From positions 37,943-101,942 of the forward strand of contig NZ_JANFNG010000022.1 in assembly GCF_024436035.1 (NCBI RefSeq): DNA of 64,000 nucleotides, read 5' to 3'. The position numbers and the translations under genes were made by a program. The notes beneath the pieces are model-generated. The model had not been told where the DNA came from. It saw nothing but the letters and a program-made list of their open reading frames with translations, and did no database searches. Origin of the DNA: Streptomyces humicola (lineage in GTDB: Bacteria; Actinomycetota; Actinomycetes; Streptomycetales; Streptomycetaceae). This document shows positions 17,391 to 26,174 of the stretch, in pieces; position 1 is the stretch's first letter, and each line of letters opens with the position of its first letter.

Positions 17391-18614
17391 TCAGCGTGCC
17401 GGTTCCGCGACAAGCCGGTAACGTCTGATCACCTCGGCCGCCGCCGCCTCCACGCCGGCGCTGTCGGCGGCGCGCAGCAGGAAGCGGCCGCCGATGTGGT
17501 CGTAGCCCCCGTCCCCGGTGAAGACCCGGCCCACCTCGGGAAGGATCTCCCCGTAGACCTCCGGGACCAGGTCGAGCAGCGGTGTGCGCGAGACCACCCG
17601 GGAGGGCAGCGGGCGGGGTTCCGGAACGGCCACCCAGCCGCCACCCCTGGGCTGGGGCAGTCGGGCGGGGTCGGTCGCCGGGGGCAGCCCGAGGGTGACG
17701 CGGAAGGCCTCGGCGAACAGGTCGATGCCGAACAGGTCACGGTGGATCGTCGGGATGTCGGCACCGCCGGGGCGGATACCCACCTCCAGGAAGACCAGTT
17801 CGCCGCTGTCCGCCTCGATCAGTTCCAGGTGGAATGGACCGTCGTCGAGCCCGAGCGCGTCCAGGCACCCGGCGGTGAAGGCCACGGCGCGGTCGGCGCG
17901 CGGGCCCGGGTCGATGACGGCGGAGCCCATCGGCAGGCCGTGGGCGAAGTCCAGGCAGGTGTTGAGGTAGGCGGACGCGCTGACGAAGTGGAAGCCGCCG
18001 CCGCGGCGGATGCCGTCGATATGCAGCACCGTGCCGGACACGTACTCCTCGCACTGGTGGTCGGCCCGGTCCACGTCCTTCAACGCGGTGCGCAGTTCCT
18101 CCAGGTCCTCGATGACGACGACGCCGCGGGAGGCCGCCTCCGCCCTGGGTTTGAGGACCAGGGGGAGCCCGACGGCCTCGGCCACGGATTCGGCGCTGCT
18201 GCCTTCGTCCAGTGCCACGAAGGCGGGCACCCGCAGCCCCGCCGCGGCGACCGCCTGCTTCATCGTCGGCTTGTCCTTGAACCGGCGGACGAAGTCCTCA
18301 CGCCAGCCGGGGACTTCGAGGTCCGCGCGCAGCCGGGCGGTGGCGATCACGTCGCGCTCGGAGATGCCGACCACGCCGTCGAACGGCCCGTGCTTGGCCA
18401 TCAACGCCTCCGCCTTGGCCAGCAGCGTGTCGTGGCCGAGGCTGTCGACGACGACGGTGTCGAGCGCGGCCGAGCGGTCGATGACCGGCAGCCCGGCAGG
18501 CAGCGTCACAAAGGCCAGCCTGCAGTCGATACCGGCGGCGAACCTCTGGTAGTGACCGCATTCATCGTCGAAACGGTTGATCACCAGATACTGGGGAATG
18601 CGGTGGTCAGACAC
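17391..18614 (-). CDS. ATP-grasp ligase (L-amino acid ligase type)
   Basis: 407 residues. The ATP-grasp fold shows FVRRFKDKPTMKQAVAAAGL near 110, LPLVLKPRAEAASRGVVVI near 150 (ATP lysine), EEYVSGTVLHIDG near 190, and FHLELIEADSGELVFLEVG near 265, whose Glu residues would hold magnesium. This pattern is that of carboxylate-amine ligases such as BacD, which form dipeptides through acyl phosphates. Its start overlaps the end of the 18607 gene by 8 bases, so the two are translationally coupled and may form one enzyme. It lies 18 bases from the end of the convergent ketosynthase-like gene. Together with the PGM1-like ligase it gives the cluster two non-NRPS amide-forming enzymes. Confidence 0.82.
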   Translation of the reverse strand: MSDHRIPQYLVINRFDDECGHYQRFAAGIDCRLAFVTLPAGLPVIDRSAALDTVVVDSLGHDTLLAKAEALMAKHGPFDGVVGISERDVIATARLRADLEVPGWREDFVRRFKDKPTMKQAVAAAGLRVPAFVALDEGSSAESVAEAVGLPLVLKPRAEAASRGVVVIEDLEELRTALKDVDRADHQCEEYVSGTVLHIDGIRRGGGFHFVSASAYLNTCLDFAHGLPMGSAVIDPGPRADRAVAFTAGCLDALGLDDGPFHLELIEADSGELVFLEVGIRPGGADIPTIHRDLFGIDLFAEAFRVTLGLPPATDPARLPQPRGGGWVAVPEPRPLPSRVVSRTPLLDLVPEVYGEILPEVGRVFTGDGGYDHIGGRFLLRAADSAGVEAAAAEVIRRYRLVAEPAR

Positions 18615-18960
18615 AGCGCACCATGTCCTCGATGCGGGCCCGGCGCTCCAGGGCCTCGGGGTAGGCGTCGGCGACGAACAGCGCGCAGCCGAGCCGGCAG
18701 CGGAAGTCTCCGTACGGCTGCAGCGTGTCGCCCGGTCCGGCGGTCATGCTCACCTCCTGGACGAAGTCGGCCTCTCGCAGGCGTTCCAGGACGTCGACGG
18801 CGGTCAGCACCCGGTCCGGCAGGACGCGCTCCTCGCGGTTGTAGAAGGCGACCACGGTTTCCAGCCCGAGGTCGTGTGCCGCGTACATCAGGTCGAACGC
18901 CGAGGTCGTCGGTTCGACAATGAGCACTCGCTTGCGGTCGTGCGAAGATGTGTCAGGCAT
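18607..18960 (-). CDS. small protein resembling a separate pre-ATP-grasp domain
   Basis: 117 residues from ATG 18960 (GGGGG ends 8 bases before it); GTG 18978 would add six. It starts KRVLIVEPTTSAFDLMYAA, a Rossmann-like strand-loop-helix like the N-terminal pre-ATP-grasp domain of biotin-carboxylase-type ligases, followed by TVVAFYNREER and ADFVQEVSM. No catalytic ATP-grasp residues are present. It sits between the O-methyltransferase gene (51 bases from its end) and the ATP-grasp ligase gene, which it overlaps. Inference: a split-off or duplicated N-terminal domain that partners with the ligase. Confidence 0.55.
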   Translation of the reverse strand: MPDTSSHDRKRVLIVEPTTSAFDLMYAAHDLGLETVVAFYNREERVLPDRVLTAVDVLERLREADFVQEVSMTAGPGDTLQPYGDFRCRLGCALFVADAYPEALERRARIEDMVRCV

Positions 18961-19011
18961 CCCGTCAGCCCCCGTCACTCTGTCGAGATCACTGCCGTGG
19001 CCGATCCGGCG

Positions 19012-20091
19012 CTACTTCGTCCCGGTGCTGAGCCCGTGTTCGTACGAGAGTCCGGCGGTCGTCCGCACGTCGTTGAAGCCGGCCCGGCGCAGCCACTCCT
19101 CGTAGTCGCGGGCCGGGTACGCCATTCCGCGGCCACTGGCCAGCACGTTGAAGTACAGGCCGAGGCGGGCGCCGAAGATGCCGTCGGTCTCGTCGTCGGA
19201 GACGTTGTAGCCGTAGGCGAGGACCCGTCCGCCCGCGGGCAGGGCGTCATACGCCTTGCCCAGCAGGTGCATGATCTCCTTCTCGGAGAAGATCTCCAGC
19301 ACATGGCTGAAGAGCACGGCGTCGGTGCCGCCGGGGAAGTCGTCCTGGAACATGTCGCCGGGGTGCAGATCGACCCGGTCGGGGAAGCTCGTCGCTGCCC
19401 GGTCGAGTCGGGAGACGCTCGGCATGTCGAACACGGTGCACTTCAGGCCGGGGTAGCGCGCGGCGAGCCGGGCCGACGTGGTGCCGTCGCCGCCGCCCAC
19501 GTCCAGCAGGTGCCGCACCGAGGCGAACTCCGGTTGACAGACCAGCGAGTCGACCGAGCGCAGCGTGAAGGCGCTCATCGCCCGGTGGAAGACCGCTTCC
19601 AGCTGCGGGTTGTGCGCCAGCCGCTGATAGAGCGTGGGCTCGTCGCCGGGGTGGTCGGCGAGGGCGGTGTTGGTGCCGCCGCGCAGGGCCGTGGTCATCT
19701 GGCCGAAGGCCGGGTAGTAGATCTCTTTCCAGCCGATCAGTATGTGCGCCCAGCTGTCCTCCGCGTCCGAGGCCAGCAGGTCGCTCGCGACCGGGGAGTT
19801 GACGTACCCGCCGTCCTCGCGGCGCACCAGCCCGGTGGTGCAGACCGCCTGCAGCAGGACGCGCAGCTGGTGGGCCGGGACGCCGGTCGCCGAGCCGATC
19901 CGCTCCGCGTCGCAGCCTGGCTGCTCGGCGAGGAGGCGGAAGATGCCGAGTTCGACCGCCGTGGTTACCGCGTTGAACAGGGCTGGTGCGTTTACCAGGA
20001 AATGAAACCGGTCCAGAACGGGATCGTCGTCCCCGTGCGGATTGGTCACGTTTGTCCTTAATCGAACGTTGGGCTTGATGACGGTCTCCAT
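19012..20091 (-). CDS. SAM-dependent O-methyltransferase (family 2)
   Basis: 359 residues of the plant-type O-methyltransferase group common in antibiotic pathways. An N-terminal dimerisation winged helix (FNAVTTAVELGIFRLLAE near 40; VLLQAVCTTGLV) is followed by the SAM motif LLDVGGGDG near 165, CTVFDMPSV, GDMFQD and VLFSHVLEIFSEKE, where the catalytic base usually lies. It would methylate a phenolic hydroxyl, and the Dpg ring is the obvious candidate. It is the first gene of a minus-strand operon with the small pre-ATP-grasp-like protein and the ATP-grasp ligase, and diverges from dpgA. Confidence 0.88.
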   Translation of the reverse strand: METVIKPNVRLRTNVTNPHGDDDPVLDRFHFLVNAPALFNAVTTAVELGIFRLLAEQPGCDAERIGSATGVPAHQLRVLLQAVCTTGLVRREDGGYVNSPVASDLLASDAEDSWAHILIGWKEIYYPAFGQMTTALRGGTNTALADHPGDEPTLYQRLAHNPQLEAVFHRAMSAFTLRSVDSLVCQPEFASVRHLLDVGGGDGTTSARLAARYPGLKCTVFDMPSVSRLDRAATSFPDRVDLHPGDMFQDDFPGGTDAVLFSHVLEIFSEKEIMHLLGKAYDALPAGGRVLAYGYNVSDDETDGIFGARLGLYFNVLASGRGMAYPARDYEEWLRRAGFNDVRTTAGLSYEHGLSTGTK

Positions 20092-20182
20092 GCCGCCATG
20101 CCGCGAAGGTCATGCCATAACGAAAAGGACTCCGTTCGTGATCTTAAGAAAATGGCGTGCCGGGCGTCAACGGCGCCCCTCT

Positions 20183-20196
20183 GTGACGCAGGTCAC
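20183..20196. promoter_or_regulatory. CRP-like operator in the O-methyltransferase/dpgA gap
   Basis: GTGAC-GCAG-GTCAC is a perfect inverted repeat and, with the preceding T, fits TGTGA-N6-TCAC, the Crp-type pattern; Streptomyces Crp is known to bind near specialised-metabolite genes. It lies in the 20092-20360 gap, 92 bases upstream of the O-methyltransferase start and 165 upstream of dpgA. Confidence 0.45.
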
Positions 20197-20360
20197 GATG
20201 GGCCACTCGTTGCGACGGTCAAATCCGTGTGCTTGCATGAATGAGCGGTTGTGATGCCCGATCCGGAATTGATTATTTCCTGGCTGCCGGCGGCCGGCGC
20301 GGGCATCGTTTCGGGGAATACGATGGGCTCCTTGACACGGAGTTTTGCGGGGGACGAGAC

Positions 20361-21488
20361 GTGGCACAGATGGTTCACTCGCGGCGCACGGCACCAGTGG
20401 GAATCGGTGAAGAGACCGGGGAGTTATTCCCCAGAATCATGGGTGTCGGCACGGCCTGGCCGGATACCTCCTACACCCAGCAGGAAATGCTGGACACTTT
20501 TGGCATCACCGACCCGCGGGTGAGATCGGTATTTCTGAACAGCGCCATCGAACGGCGCGGACTCACCCTGCCCCCGCTGGCCGCGGACGGCTCGCCGGTT
20601 GTCGAGACCCAGGGGGAATTGCTGCGGAAGCATGTGCGCAGCGGTCTGGCCATGGGGCGCGAGGCCGTCACCAGATGCCTCGCGGACGCCGGAGCCGAGG
20701 TGGCGGACATCCGCTACCTGTGCTGTGTCACTTCGACCGGGTTCGCGACGCCCGGCTTCTCAGCCCTGCTGCTGAAATCCCTGGGCATCGAACCGTACTG
20801 CGCGCGGCTGGACGTGGTCGGCATGGGCTGCAACGCCGGGCTCAACGCCCTGACAGCCGTGGCCGGCTGGGCCGGCGCGCACCCCGGCGATCTCGCGCTG
20901 ATGGTCTGCATCGAGGCGTGCTCCGCCGCCTATGTCTTCGATGGAACCATGCGCTCTTCCGTCGTCAACAGCCTCTTCGGTGACGGGTCTGCGGCCGTCG
21001 CCGTGCGCGCGGCCCCGGCACCCGCCGACCCCGAGAGCGATCCGGCCGGTGCGGCGATCCTGCGCTTCTCCAGCCGCATCATCCCGGACGCCATCGACGC
21101 CATGCGCTACGACTGGGATGACGACCACGGCAAGTTCAGCTTCTCTCTGGACCCGCAGGTGCCCTACGTCGTCGGGGCGCACGCCGAACTCTCCCTCTCC
21201 AGGCTCCTGGACGGCACCGGTCTGCAGCCCTCCGACATCGCCCACTGGATCGTGCACTCCGGGGGGAAGAAGGTCATCGACTCGGTTCGGGTGAACCTCG
21301 GACTGACCCGTCACGACGTGCGGCACACCATCGGGGTGCTGCGCGACCACGGCAACGTCTCCAGCGGGTCATTCCTGTTCTCCTACCGTCGGCTGCTCGA
21401 CGAGGGATGCATCGAACCGGGCGACTACGGCGTCCTGATGACCATGGGACCGGGATCAACCATCGAGATGGCCTTGGTGGGATGGTGA
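20361..21488 (+). CDS. dpgA: type III polyketide synthase DpgA
   Basis: 375 residues from GTG 20361, chosen because GGGGGA lies about 7 bases upstream and because DpgA proteins begin shortly before the segment IMGVGTAWPDTSYTQQEML; an upstream in-frame start at 20241 would add 40 unlike residues. Family marks: VFLNSAIERRGLTLPP, nucleophile Cys in VVGMGCNAGLN (near 155), WIVHSGGKKV (His) and DHGNVSSGSF (Asn). DpgA joins four malonyl-CoA into 3,5-dihydroxyphenylacetyl-CoA. It begins the dpgABC-hpgT-P450 run with overlapping genes. Codon 20424-20426 is TTA, so the whole cassette may depend on bldA. Confidence 0.95.
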   Translation: MAQMVHSRRTAPVGIGEETGELFPRIMGVGTAWPDTSYTQQEMLDTFGITDPRVRSVFLNSAIERRGLTLPPLAADGSPVVETQGELLRKHVRSGLAMGREAVTRCLADAGAEVADIRYLCCVTSTGFATPGFSALLLKSLGIEPYCARLDVVGMGCNAGLNALTAVAGWAGAHPGDLALMVCIEACSAAYVFDGTMRSSVVNSLFGDGSAAVAVRAAPAPADPESDPAGAAILRFSSRIIPDAIDAMRYDWDDDHGKFSFSLDPQVPYVVGAHAELSLSRLLDGTGLQPSDIAHWIVHSGGKKVIDSVRVNLGLTRHDVRHTIGVLRDHGNVSSGSFLFSYRRLLDEGCIEPGDYGVLMTMGPGSTIEMALVGW

Positions 21489-22240
21489 CGGAAGGAATCG
21501 CCGCCGCGATGGCAACGGAACTGGAACTCAGCGAACTGCCCGACGGACTCGGCCTGATGGTGCGGTTCGACGGGCAGCGGTCCGTCGCGGAGCTGACATC
21601 GGCCGTCAACACGGTCTGCGCGCGGGCGGAGAGCGGTGACGAGCAGACCGTCGTGGTGCTCTGCTTCGACGCGATGTCGGCGGACTGCCGCCAGTGGCCC
21701 GGAGAGGTGGACGTCCAGCAGGTCAACCGGTGGGAGCGCGCGGTGCGCCGGCTGGAGCGGCTGCCGGCGGTCAGCATCGCCATGCTTCAGGGCACGTGCG
21801 GCGGGCCGGCCCTGGACCTGCTGCTCGCAGCCGACTTCCGCATCGGCACCTCCGACCTGCGGCTGCTGCTGCCGGTCAACGACGAGCACTTCTGGCCCGG
21901 CATGTCCGTCTACCGGCTGGTGCGGCATCTCGGCGTGGCCCGCGCCCGGCAGATCGTCCTGTGGGGCACCGACATCCCGCTGGACAAGGCGCTGGACCTG
22001 GGCCTCATCGACCACGTCGACGACGACGTAGCCGAGGCGGTGCGCACCGCCACCGTGCTCACGGGCCGGCTGTCGGGCCGGGAGATGGCCGTGCGCCGCC
22101 AACTGCTGCTGGAGGCTGCGTCGGCCGAGTACGACGACGCGGTGGGCACGCATCTGGCCGCCTGCGACCGTGAGTTGCGGCGACTGCGCGGCTCCGCGGG
22201 CCAGCTGCCGCTGGCTGCCACGGAAAGGTCCGGGTCGTGA
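21482..22240 (+). CDS. dpgB: enoyl-CoA hydratase-like DpgB
   Basis: 252 residues from ATG 21482, which overlaps the dpgA stop; GTG 21485 and ATG 21509 are alternatives. Crotonase-fold features: TCGGPALDLLLAADFRIGTS near 110, then NDEHFWPGMSVYRLVRHLG and ARQIVLWGTDIPLDKALDLG. DpgB assists DpgA in cyclisation and dehydration to 3,5-dihydroxyphenylacetyl-CoA. It is translationally coupled to dpgA and dpgC. DpgD, the other crotonase of the standard cassette, is not found in the window. Confidence 0.92.
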   Translation: MVTEGIAAAMATELELSELPDGLGLMVRFDGQRSVAELTSAVNTVCARAESGDEQTVVVLCFDAMSADCRQWPGEVDVQQVNRWERAVRRLERLPAVSIAMLQGTCGGPALDLLLAADFRIGTSDLRLLLPVNDEHFWPGMSVYRLVRHLGVARARQIVLWGTDIPLDKALDLGLIDHVDDDVAEAVRTATVLTGRLSGREMAVRRQLLLEAASAEYDDAVGTHLAACDRELRRLRGSAGQLPLAATERSGS

Positions 22241-23580
22241 GCGACAGGTTCGAGGCGTTCGGGGCGCGGGCGCCCGAGTTCGACGGAGACCTGGACGGCG
22301 ACCGCGCGGCACTGGCGCGGTACGCGGCCGCCGGCGAGGAACTGCTGGCGGCCCTGCCGTCCCGGCCCGGGCGCGATGCAACTCAGCGGCGCTCGGCCGA
22401 GGCGGTCCTCGCGGCCTGCCGGGCCTGCAGGCGCGACTTCCTGGGGCGGCATACCGAAGCCGTCTACGACCTGCTCACCGACGGCCGCACCCGCCAGGTC
22501 CGGCTCCCGGAGCTGGTGTACACGGCGGCCGACCGGTTCCCGGGGCTCGTGCCGACCCGCGCGCAGATGGCCGAAGAACTCGCCCGTATCCAGGCGGACA
22601 AGGACGGCAGGGAGATCGACCAGGGTGTCTTCGCTGGCGCCGTGCTGCGCTCGCCGGTGGCGGGCCGGCACCTGGTCGAGACGATGCTCACCCCCACGGA
22701 GTGCGCCCTCGACCTGCTGGAGACCTTCCGGCGCACGGGCCGGGTGGAGCTGGGGACCGTCGAGGTCGAGCGCATCGGACATGGCGCGTACCTGACGTTC
22801 CGCAACACCGGATGCCTCAACGCCGAGGACAACCGGCTGATCCGCGACCTGGAGACCGCGGTCGACCTCGCGCTGCTGGACGACGAGGTCCGGGTCGGTG
22901 TGCTGCGCGGCGGAGAGGTGGACCATCCGCGCTACCACGGCAGACGGGTCTTCAGCGCCGGCATCAACCTCAAGGACCTGCGGAACGGGGCGATCTCCCT
23001 CATCGACTTCCTGCTGGGCCGCGAACTCGGCTACATCCACAAGATGCTGCGCGGTCTGCTGGTGGACCCGGCCCCGGGCGCTTGGTCGGACCGCACGGTC
23101 AGCAAGCCGTGGGTAGCCGCGGTCGACTCCTTCGCCATCGGCGGCGGGATGCAGCTCCTGCTGGTGATGGACCGGGTCATCGCCGAGACGGACGCCTATT
23201 TCAGCCTGCCGGCCGCGGAGGAGGGCATCGTGCCGGGCCTGGGCAATCTGCGGCTGACCCGGCTGACCGGAGCCCGGCCGGCCCGCCGGATCATCCTCGG
23301 CGGCGCACGGATCGCGGCCGGCGACCCACAGGCGGACCTGCTGTGCGACGAGGTCGTGTCCGCCGGGGAGATGGCCGGCGCAGTCGAGCGCGCGGTGCGC
23401 GAACTCGGCGTTCCGGCCGTCGCGACCAACCGCCGGATGCTCAACCTCGCCGAGGAGCCGGTGGATCTCTTCCGCGAGTATCTGGCCGAGTTCGCGGTCG
23501 CCCAGGTGGCCCGGGCGTACAGCGACGATGTCCTGGCCAAGGTCGAGCGGCGCTGGCAGCGGTCACAGGCTCGCGGATGA
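22237..23580 (+). CDS. dpgC: cofactor-free dioxygenase DpgC
   Basis: 447 residues from GTG 22237, overlapping the dpgB stop as GTGA. The long N-terminal helical region is followed by a crotonase-like core with FSAGINLKDLRNG near 240, LGRELGYIHKMLRGL, FAIGGGMQLLLVMDR and GIVPGLGNLRL. This matches DpgC, which oxidises 3,5-dihydroxyphenylacetyl-CoA to 3,5-dihydroxyphenylglyoxylate with O2 and no metal or flavin. Length is normal. It overlaps the aminotransferase gene by ATGA. Confidence 0.95.
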   Translation: MSDRFEAFGARAPEFDGDLDGDRAALARYAAAGEELLAALPSRPGRDATQRRSAEAVLAACRACRRDFLGRHTEAVYDLLTDGRTRQVRLPELVYTAADRFPGLVPTRAQMAEELARIQADKDGREIDQGVFAGAVLRSPVAGRHLVETMLTPTECALDLLETFRRTGRVELGTVEVERIGHGAYLTFRNTGCLNAEDNRLIRDLETAVDLALLDDEVRVGVLRGGEVDHPRYHGRRVFSAGINLKDLRNGAISLIDFLLGRELGYIHKMLRGLLVDPAPGAWSDRTVSKPWVAAVDSFAIGGGMQLLLVMDRVIAETDAYFSLPAAEEGIVPGLGNLRLTRLTGARPARRIILGGARIAAGDPQADLLCDEVVSAGEMAGAVERAVRELGVPAVATNRRMLNLAEEPVDLFREYLAEFAVAQVARAYSDDVLAKVERRWQRSQARG

Positions 23581-24878
23581 CGGAGGACACGGCCTTGTTC
23601 GACGCCGCCGACCTGCACGGCTCACTGCGCGACCCACTCCTCGGATCGCTGGGCTTCCTCAACGAGGTGATGGGCCGTTACCCGGAGGCCATCTCCTTCG
23701 CGCCCGGGGCACCGCATCCGGACACCCTGGAGAGCGTCGATCTCACCGCCTGCGTCGACCGGTTCGTCGACCACGAGGTGGCCCTCGGCGCCACCCCCGG
23801 CCAGGCACGGCGAAGGGTGTACGAGTACGGGCCGAGCCGCGGTCTCATCAACGGGCTCGTCAGCGAGGCGCTGCGCCGGGACCACGGGATCGAAGCCGGC
23901 CCGGAGAGCCTGGTCATCACGGCCGGGGCGCAGGAGGGGATGCTGCTGGTGCTGCGCGCGCTGTTCGCGTCGCCCCGCGATGTGCTGGCGGTCGCCAATC
24001 CCTGCTTCGTGGGCATCACCGGGTCAGCCCGTCTGCTCGACCTGGACCTGGTGAGCATCGACGAGAGCCCGGACGGGATCGACCTCGACGGCCTGGCCGC
24101 CGCCTGCCGCGCGTGCCGGGCGGCAGGCCGGTCGGTGCGTGCGCTGTACGTGGCCCCGGACTTCTCCAACCCGGGTGGCACGACGATGTCGCCGGCCTGC
24201 CGCCGACAGCTACTCGACCTCGCTGGCCAGGAGGACTTCCTGGTCATCGAGGACAACACCTACGGATTCACCGCGGCCACCGACCAGGCGCTGCCGCCGC
24301 TGAAGGCGCTGGACACCGACCGGCGCGTGGTGCACATCGGCACATTCGCCAAGATCGCCTTCCCCGGCGCGCGGGTCGGCTACGTGGTCGCCGACCAGCC
24401 GGTCGCCGGAGAGGTCGGCACGCATCCACTCGCCGACGACCTGGCCACGCTCAAGACCGTGGTCACGGTGAACACCTCACCGCTGTGCCAGGCGGTCATC
24501 GGCGGCCTGCTTCTGCAACATGGCGGCTCTCTTGTTGCGTTGGGCCGGCGCAAATCGGCGCTCTACCGGCGTAATCTGACACACCTGACGGATGCCCTCG
24601 ACCACCACCTGGGCGAGCTGCCGCCCGCGGGCATCACATGGAACCGGCCGCGAGGCGGGTTCTTCGTCCGCATGCGGCTGCCGGTCCCGGCGGACGCCGC
24701 GCTGCTGGAGGTCTCGGCGCAGAAGTACGGGGTCCTGTGGACGCCGATGGCGCAGTTCTACCTGGACAGCTCGGGCGAACGGCAGCTGCGGCTGTCGTGC
24801 AGCTACCTCGACCCCGACCAGATCGACGAAGGGGTGCGGCGGCTGACCGCATTCGTGAAGGGAGAGGTCGGCTCATGA
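23577..24878 (+). CDS. hpgT: PLP aminotransferase of HpgT type
   Basis: 433 residues from ATG 23577, which overlaps the dpgC stop. Fold-type I aminotransferase: LHGSLRDPLLGSLGFLNEV and AISFAPGAPHPDT near the start, as in HpgT/PgaT; VITAGAQEGMLLVLRALF, VAPDFSNPGGTTMS, FLVIEDNTYGF, and the PLP lysine in HIGTFAKIAFPGARVGYV near 260. It converts 3,5-dihydroxyphenylglyoxylate to 3,5-dihydroxyphenylglycine. Its place after dpgC in the same transcript shows that free Dpg is the expected cassette product. No 4-hydroxyphenylglycine genes (hmaS, hmo) are seen. Confidence 0.93.
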   Translation: MTEDTALFDAADLHGSLRDPLLGSLGFLNEVMGRYPEAISFAPGAPHPDTLESVDLTACVDRFVDHEVALGATPGQARRRVYEYGPSRGLINGLVSEALRRDHGIEAGPESLVITAGAQEGMLLVLRALFASPRDVLAVANPCFVGITGSARLLDLDLVSIDESPDGIDLDGLAAACRACRAAGRSVRALYVAPDFSNPGGTTMSPACRRQLLDLAGQEDFLVIEDNTYGFTAATDQALPPLKALDTDRRVVHIGTFAKIAFPGARVGYVVADQPVAGEVGTHPLADDLATLKTVVTVNTSPLCQAVIGGLLLQHGGSLVALGRRKSALYRRNLTHLTDALDHHLGELPPAGITWNRPRGGFFVRMRLPVPADAALLEVSAQKYGVLWTPMAQFYLDSSGERQLRLSCSYLDPDQIDEGVRRLTAFVKGEVGS

Positions 24879-26062
24879 CCGGCATCGACGGGCACCCCAC
24901 TGCGCGCCGCGCCCCGTTCGACCCGCCACCGGAACTGACCGCCTGCCTCGAAGACGAACCGATCCGCCGGATGCGCTACCCGGACGGCCACGTGGGCTGG
25001 CTGGTCACCAGTCACGAGCTGGCCCGCAGCGTGCTCGCCGACCGGCGCTTCAGCGCTCGCTCGGAGTTCAAGCGCCCGCCCGTCGCCCGGCCCAGCATCG
25101 AGCCCTTCTATGGCGCACCAGCCCTGCCCGGCTGGATGGTCGACATGGACGCCCCCGAGCACACGCGGCTGCGCCGGCTGCTGACGGGCAGGTTCACCCT
25201 GCGCCGGATGCGGGAGCTGCGCCCGCGGATCGAGGCCGTCGTCGAGGACCTGCTGGACGCCATGGAACGCCGCGCAGGCCCCGCCGACCTGGTGGAGTGC
25301 TTCTCACTGCCGGTCCCGTCGGTGATGATCTGCGAGCTGCTCGGGGTCCCCTACGCGGAACGCGCCGCCTTCCAGCACTACACGGAGGTGCTCTTCAGCC
25401 TCTCCTCCGGCGCCGAGGACGCGGCCGGGGCGATGGACGAGCTGTACGTGCTGCTGCGGCGCCTGGCGAAGGGCGACGCGGCCGCCACCGCGGACGGTCT
25501 GCTCGCCGCGCTCGCCGCGGACGGGACGGACCCGGAGGAGATCGCCGGCATCGGCACCCTGCTGCTGACCGCCGGGCACGAGACGACGTCGAGCATGCTG
25601 AGCCTGTCCGTCTTCGCGCTGCTGACCCATCCCGAGCAGCTGGCCCGGCTCGTCGCCAACCCGGGTGAGGTCGACAACGCTGTCGAGGAGCTGCTGCGCT
25701 ACCTGACCGTCTTCCACTTCGGTGTGCCGCGCACCCCACTGGAGGACGTGGAGTTGGCGGGCCGGCTGCTGAAGGCTGGCGAGTCGGTCACCGTGTCACT
25801 GCCCGCCGCCAACCGTGATCCGCGGGTGTTCGACGACCCCGGCCGTCTGGATCTCGGCCGCAGAACCTCCTCTCATCTGGCCTTCGGATACGGCGTTCAC
25901 CAGTGTCTGGGACAGAACCTGGCCCGGGTGGAGATGGGCGTCGCCCTGCCCGCACTCTTACGCCGCTTCCCGGCCCTGTCCCTCGCCGTCCCGGCCGAGC
26001 AGGTGCCCCTCGCCCTGGACATGGGCGTCTACGGCGTTCACCGGCTCCCGGTCATGTGGTGA
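24875..26062 (+). CDS. cytochrome P450
   Basis: 395 residues from ATG 24875, overlapping the aminotransferase stop. Marks: DAPEHTRLRRLLTGRFT near 90, I-helix LLLTAGHETTSSML near 228, ExxR in EELLRY, and heme loop FGYGVHQCLGQNLA with axial Cys near 345. Bacterial class I P450s of this kind hydroxylate or couple substrates with help from ferredoxin, which is not encoded here. Its coupling to the Dpg genes suggests action on Dpg or a Dpg-bearing peptide. A TTA codon lies at 25958-25960. Confidence 0.92.
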   Translation: MTGIDGHPTARRAPFDPPPELTACLEDEPIRRMRYPDGHVGWLVTSHELARSVLADRRFSARSEFKRPPVARPSIEPFYGAPALPGWMVDMDAPEHTRLRRLLTGRFTLRRMRELRPRIEAVVEDLLDAMERRAGPADLVECFSLPVPSVMICELLGVPYAERAAFQHYTEVLFSLSSGAEDAAGAMDELYVLLRRLAKGDAAATADGLLAALAADGTDPEEIAGIGTLLLTAGHETTSSMLSLSVFALLTHPEQLARLVANPGEVDNAVEELLRYLTVFHFGVPRTPLEDVELAGRLLKAGESVTVSLPAANRDPRVFDDPGRLDLGRRTSSHLAFGYGVHQCLGQNLARVEMGVALPALLRRFPALSLAVPAEQVPLALDMGVYGVHRLPVMW

Positions 26063-26076
26063 CCGCGGATAAACGG

Positions 26077-26110
26077 GTGTCCAACTGGGCGCGCGGGCTC
26101 AGTTGGACAC
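26077..26110. promoter_or_regulatory. StrR-type operator before the activator gene
   Basis: GTGTCCAACTG and CAGTTGGACAC form a perfect inverted repeat with 11-base arms and a 12-base gap. Known StrR/Bbr sites read GTTCGACTG and CAGTCGAAC about 11 bases apart; each half here shares seven of nine positions. It starts 98 bases before the StrR-like gene, suggesting autoregulation. A hairpin role at the end of the P450 gene cannot be excluded, but no T-run follows. Confidence 0.55.
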
Positions 26111-26174
26111 CGCTGCACAGACCGAAGTTGACAAGAACCGTCGCTTCCAGACAACGCATCAGGGGGAATCTGTC

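Noticed and set aside
20241..20360. Longer N-terminus of DpgA from an ATG at 20241
   Set aside because: The added 40 residues do not resemble DpgA proteins and overlap the divergent promoter region; GTG 20361 has a good ribosome binding site.
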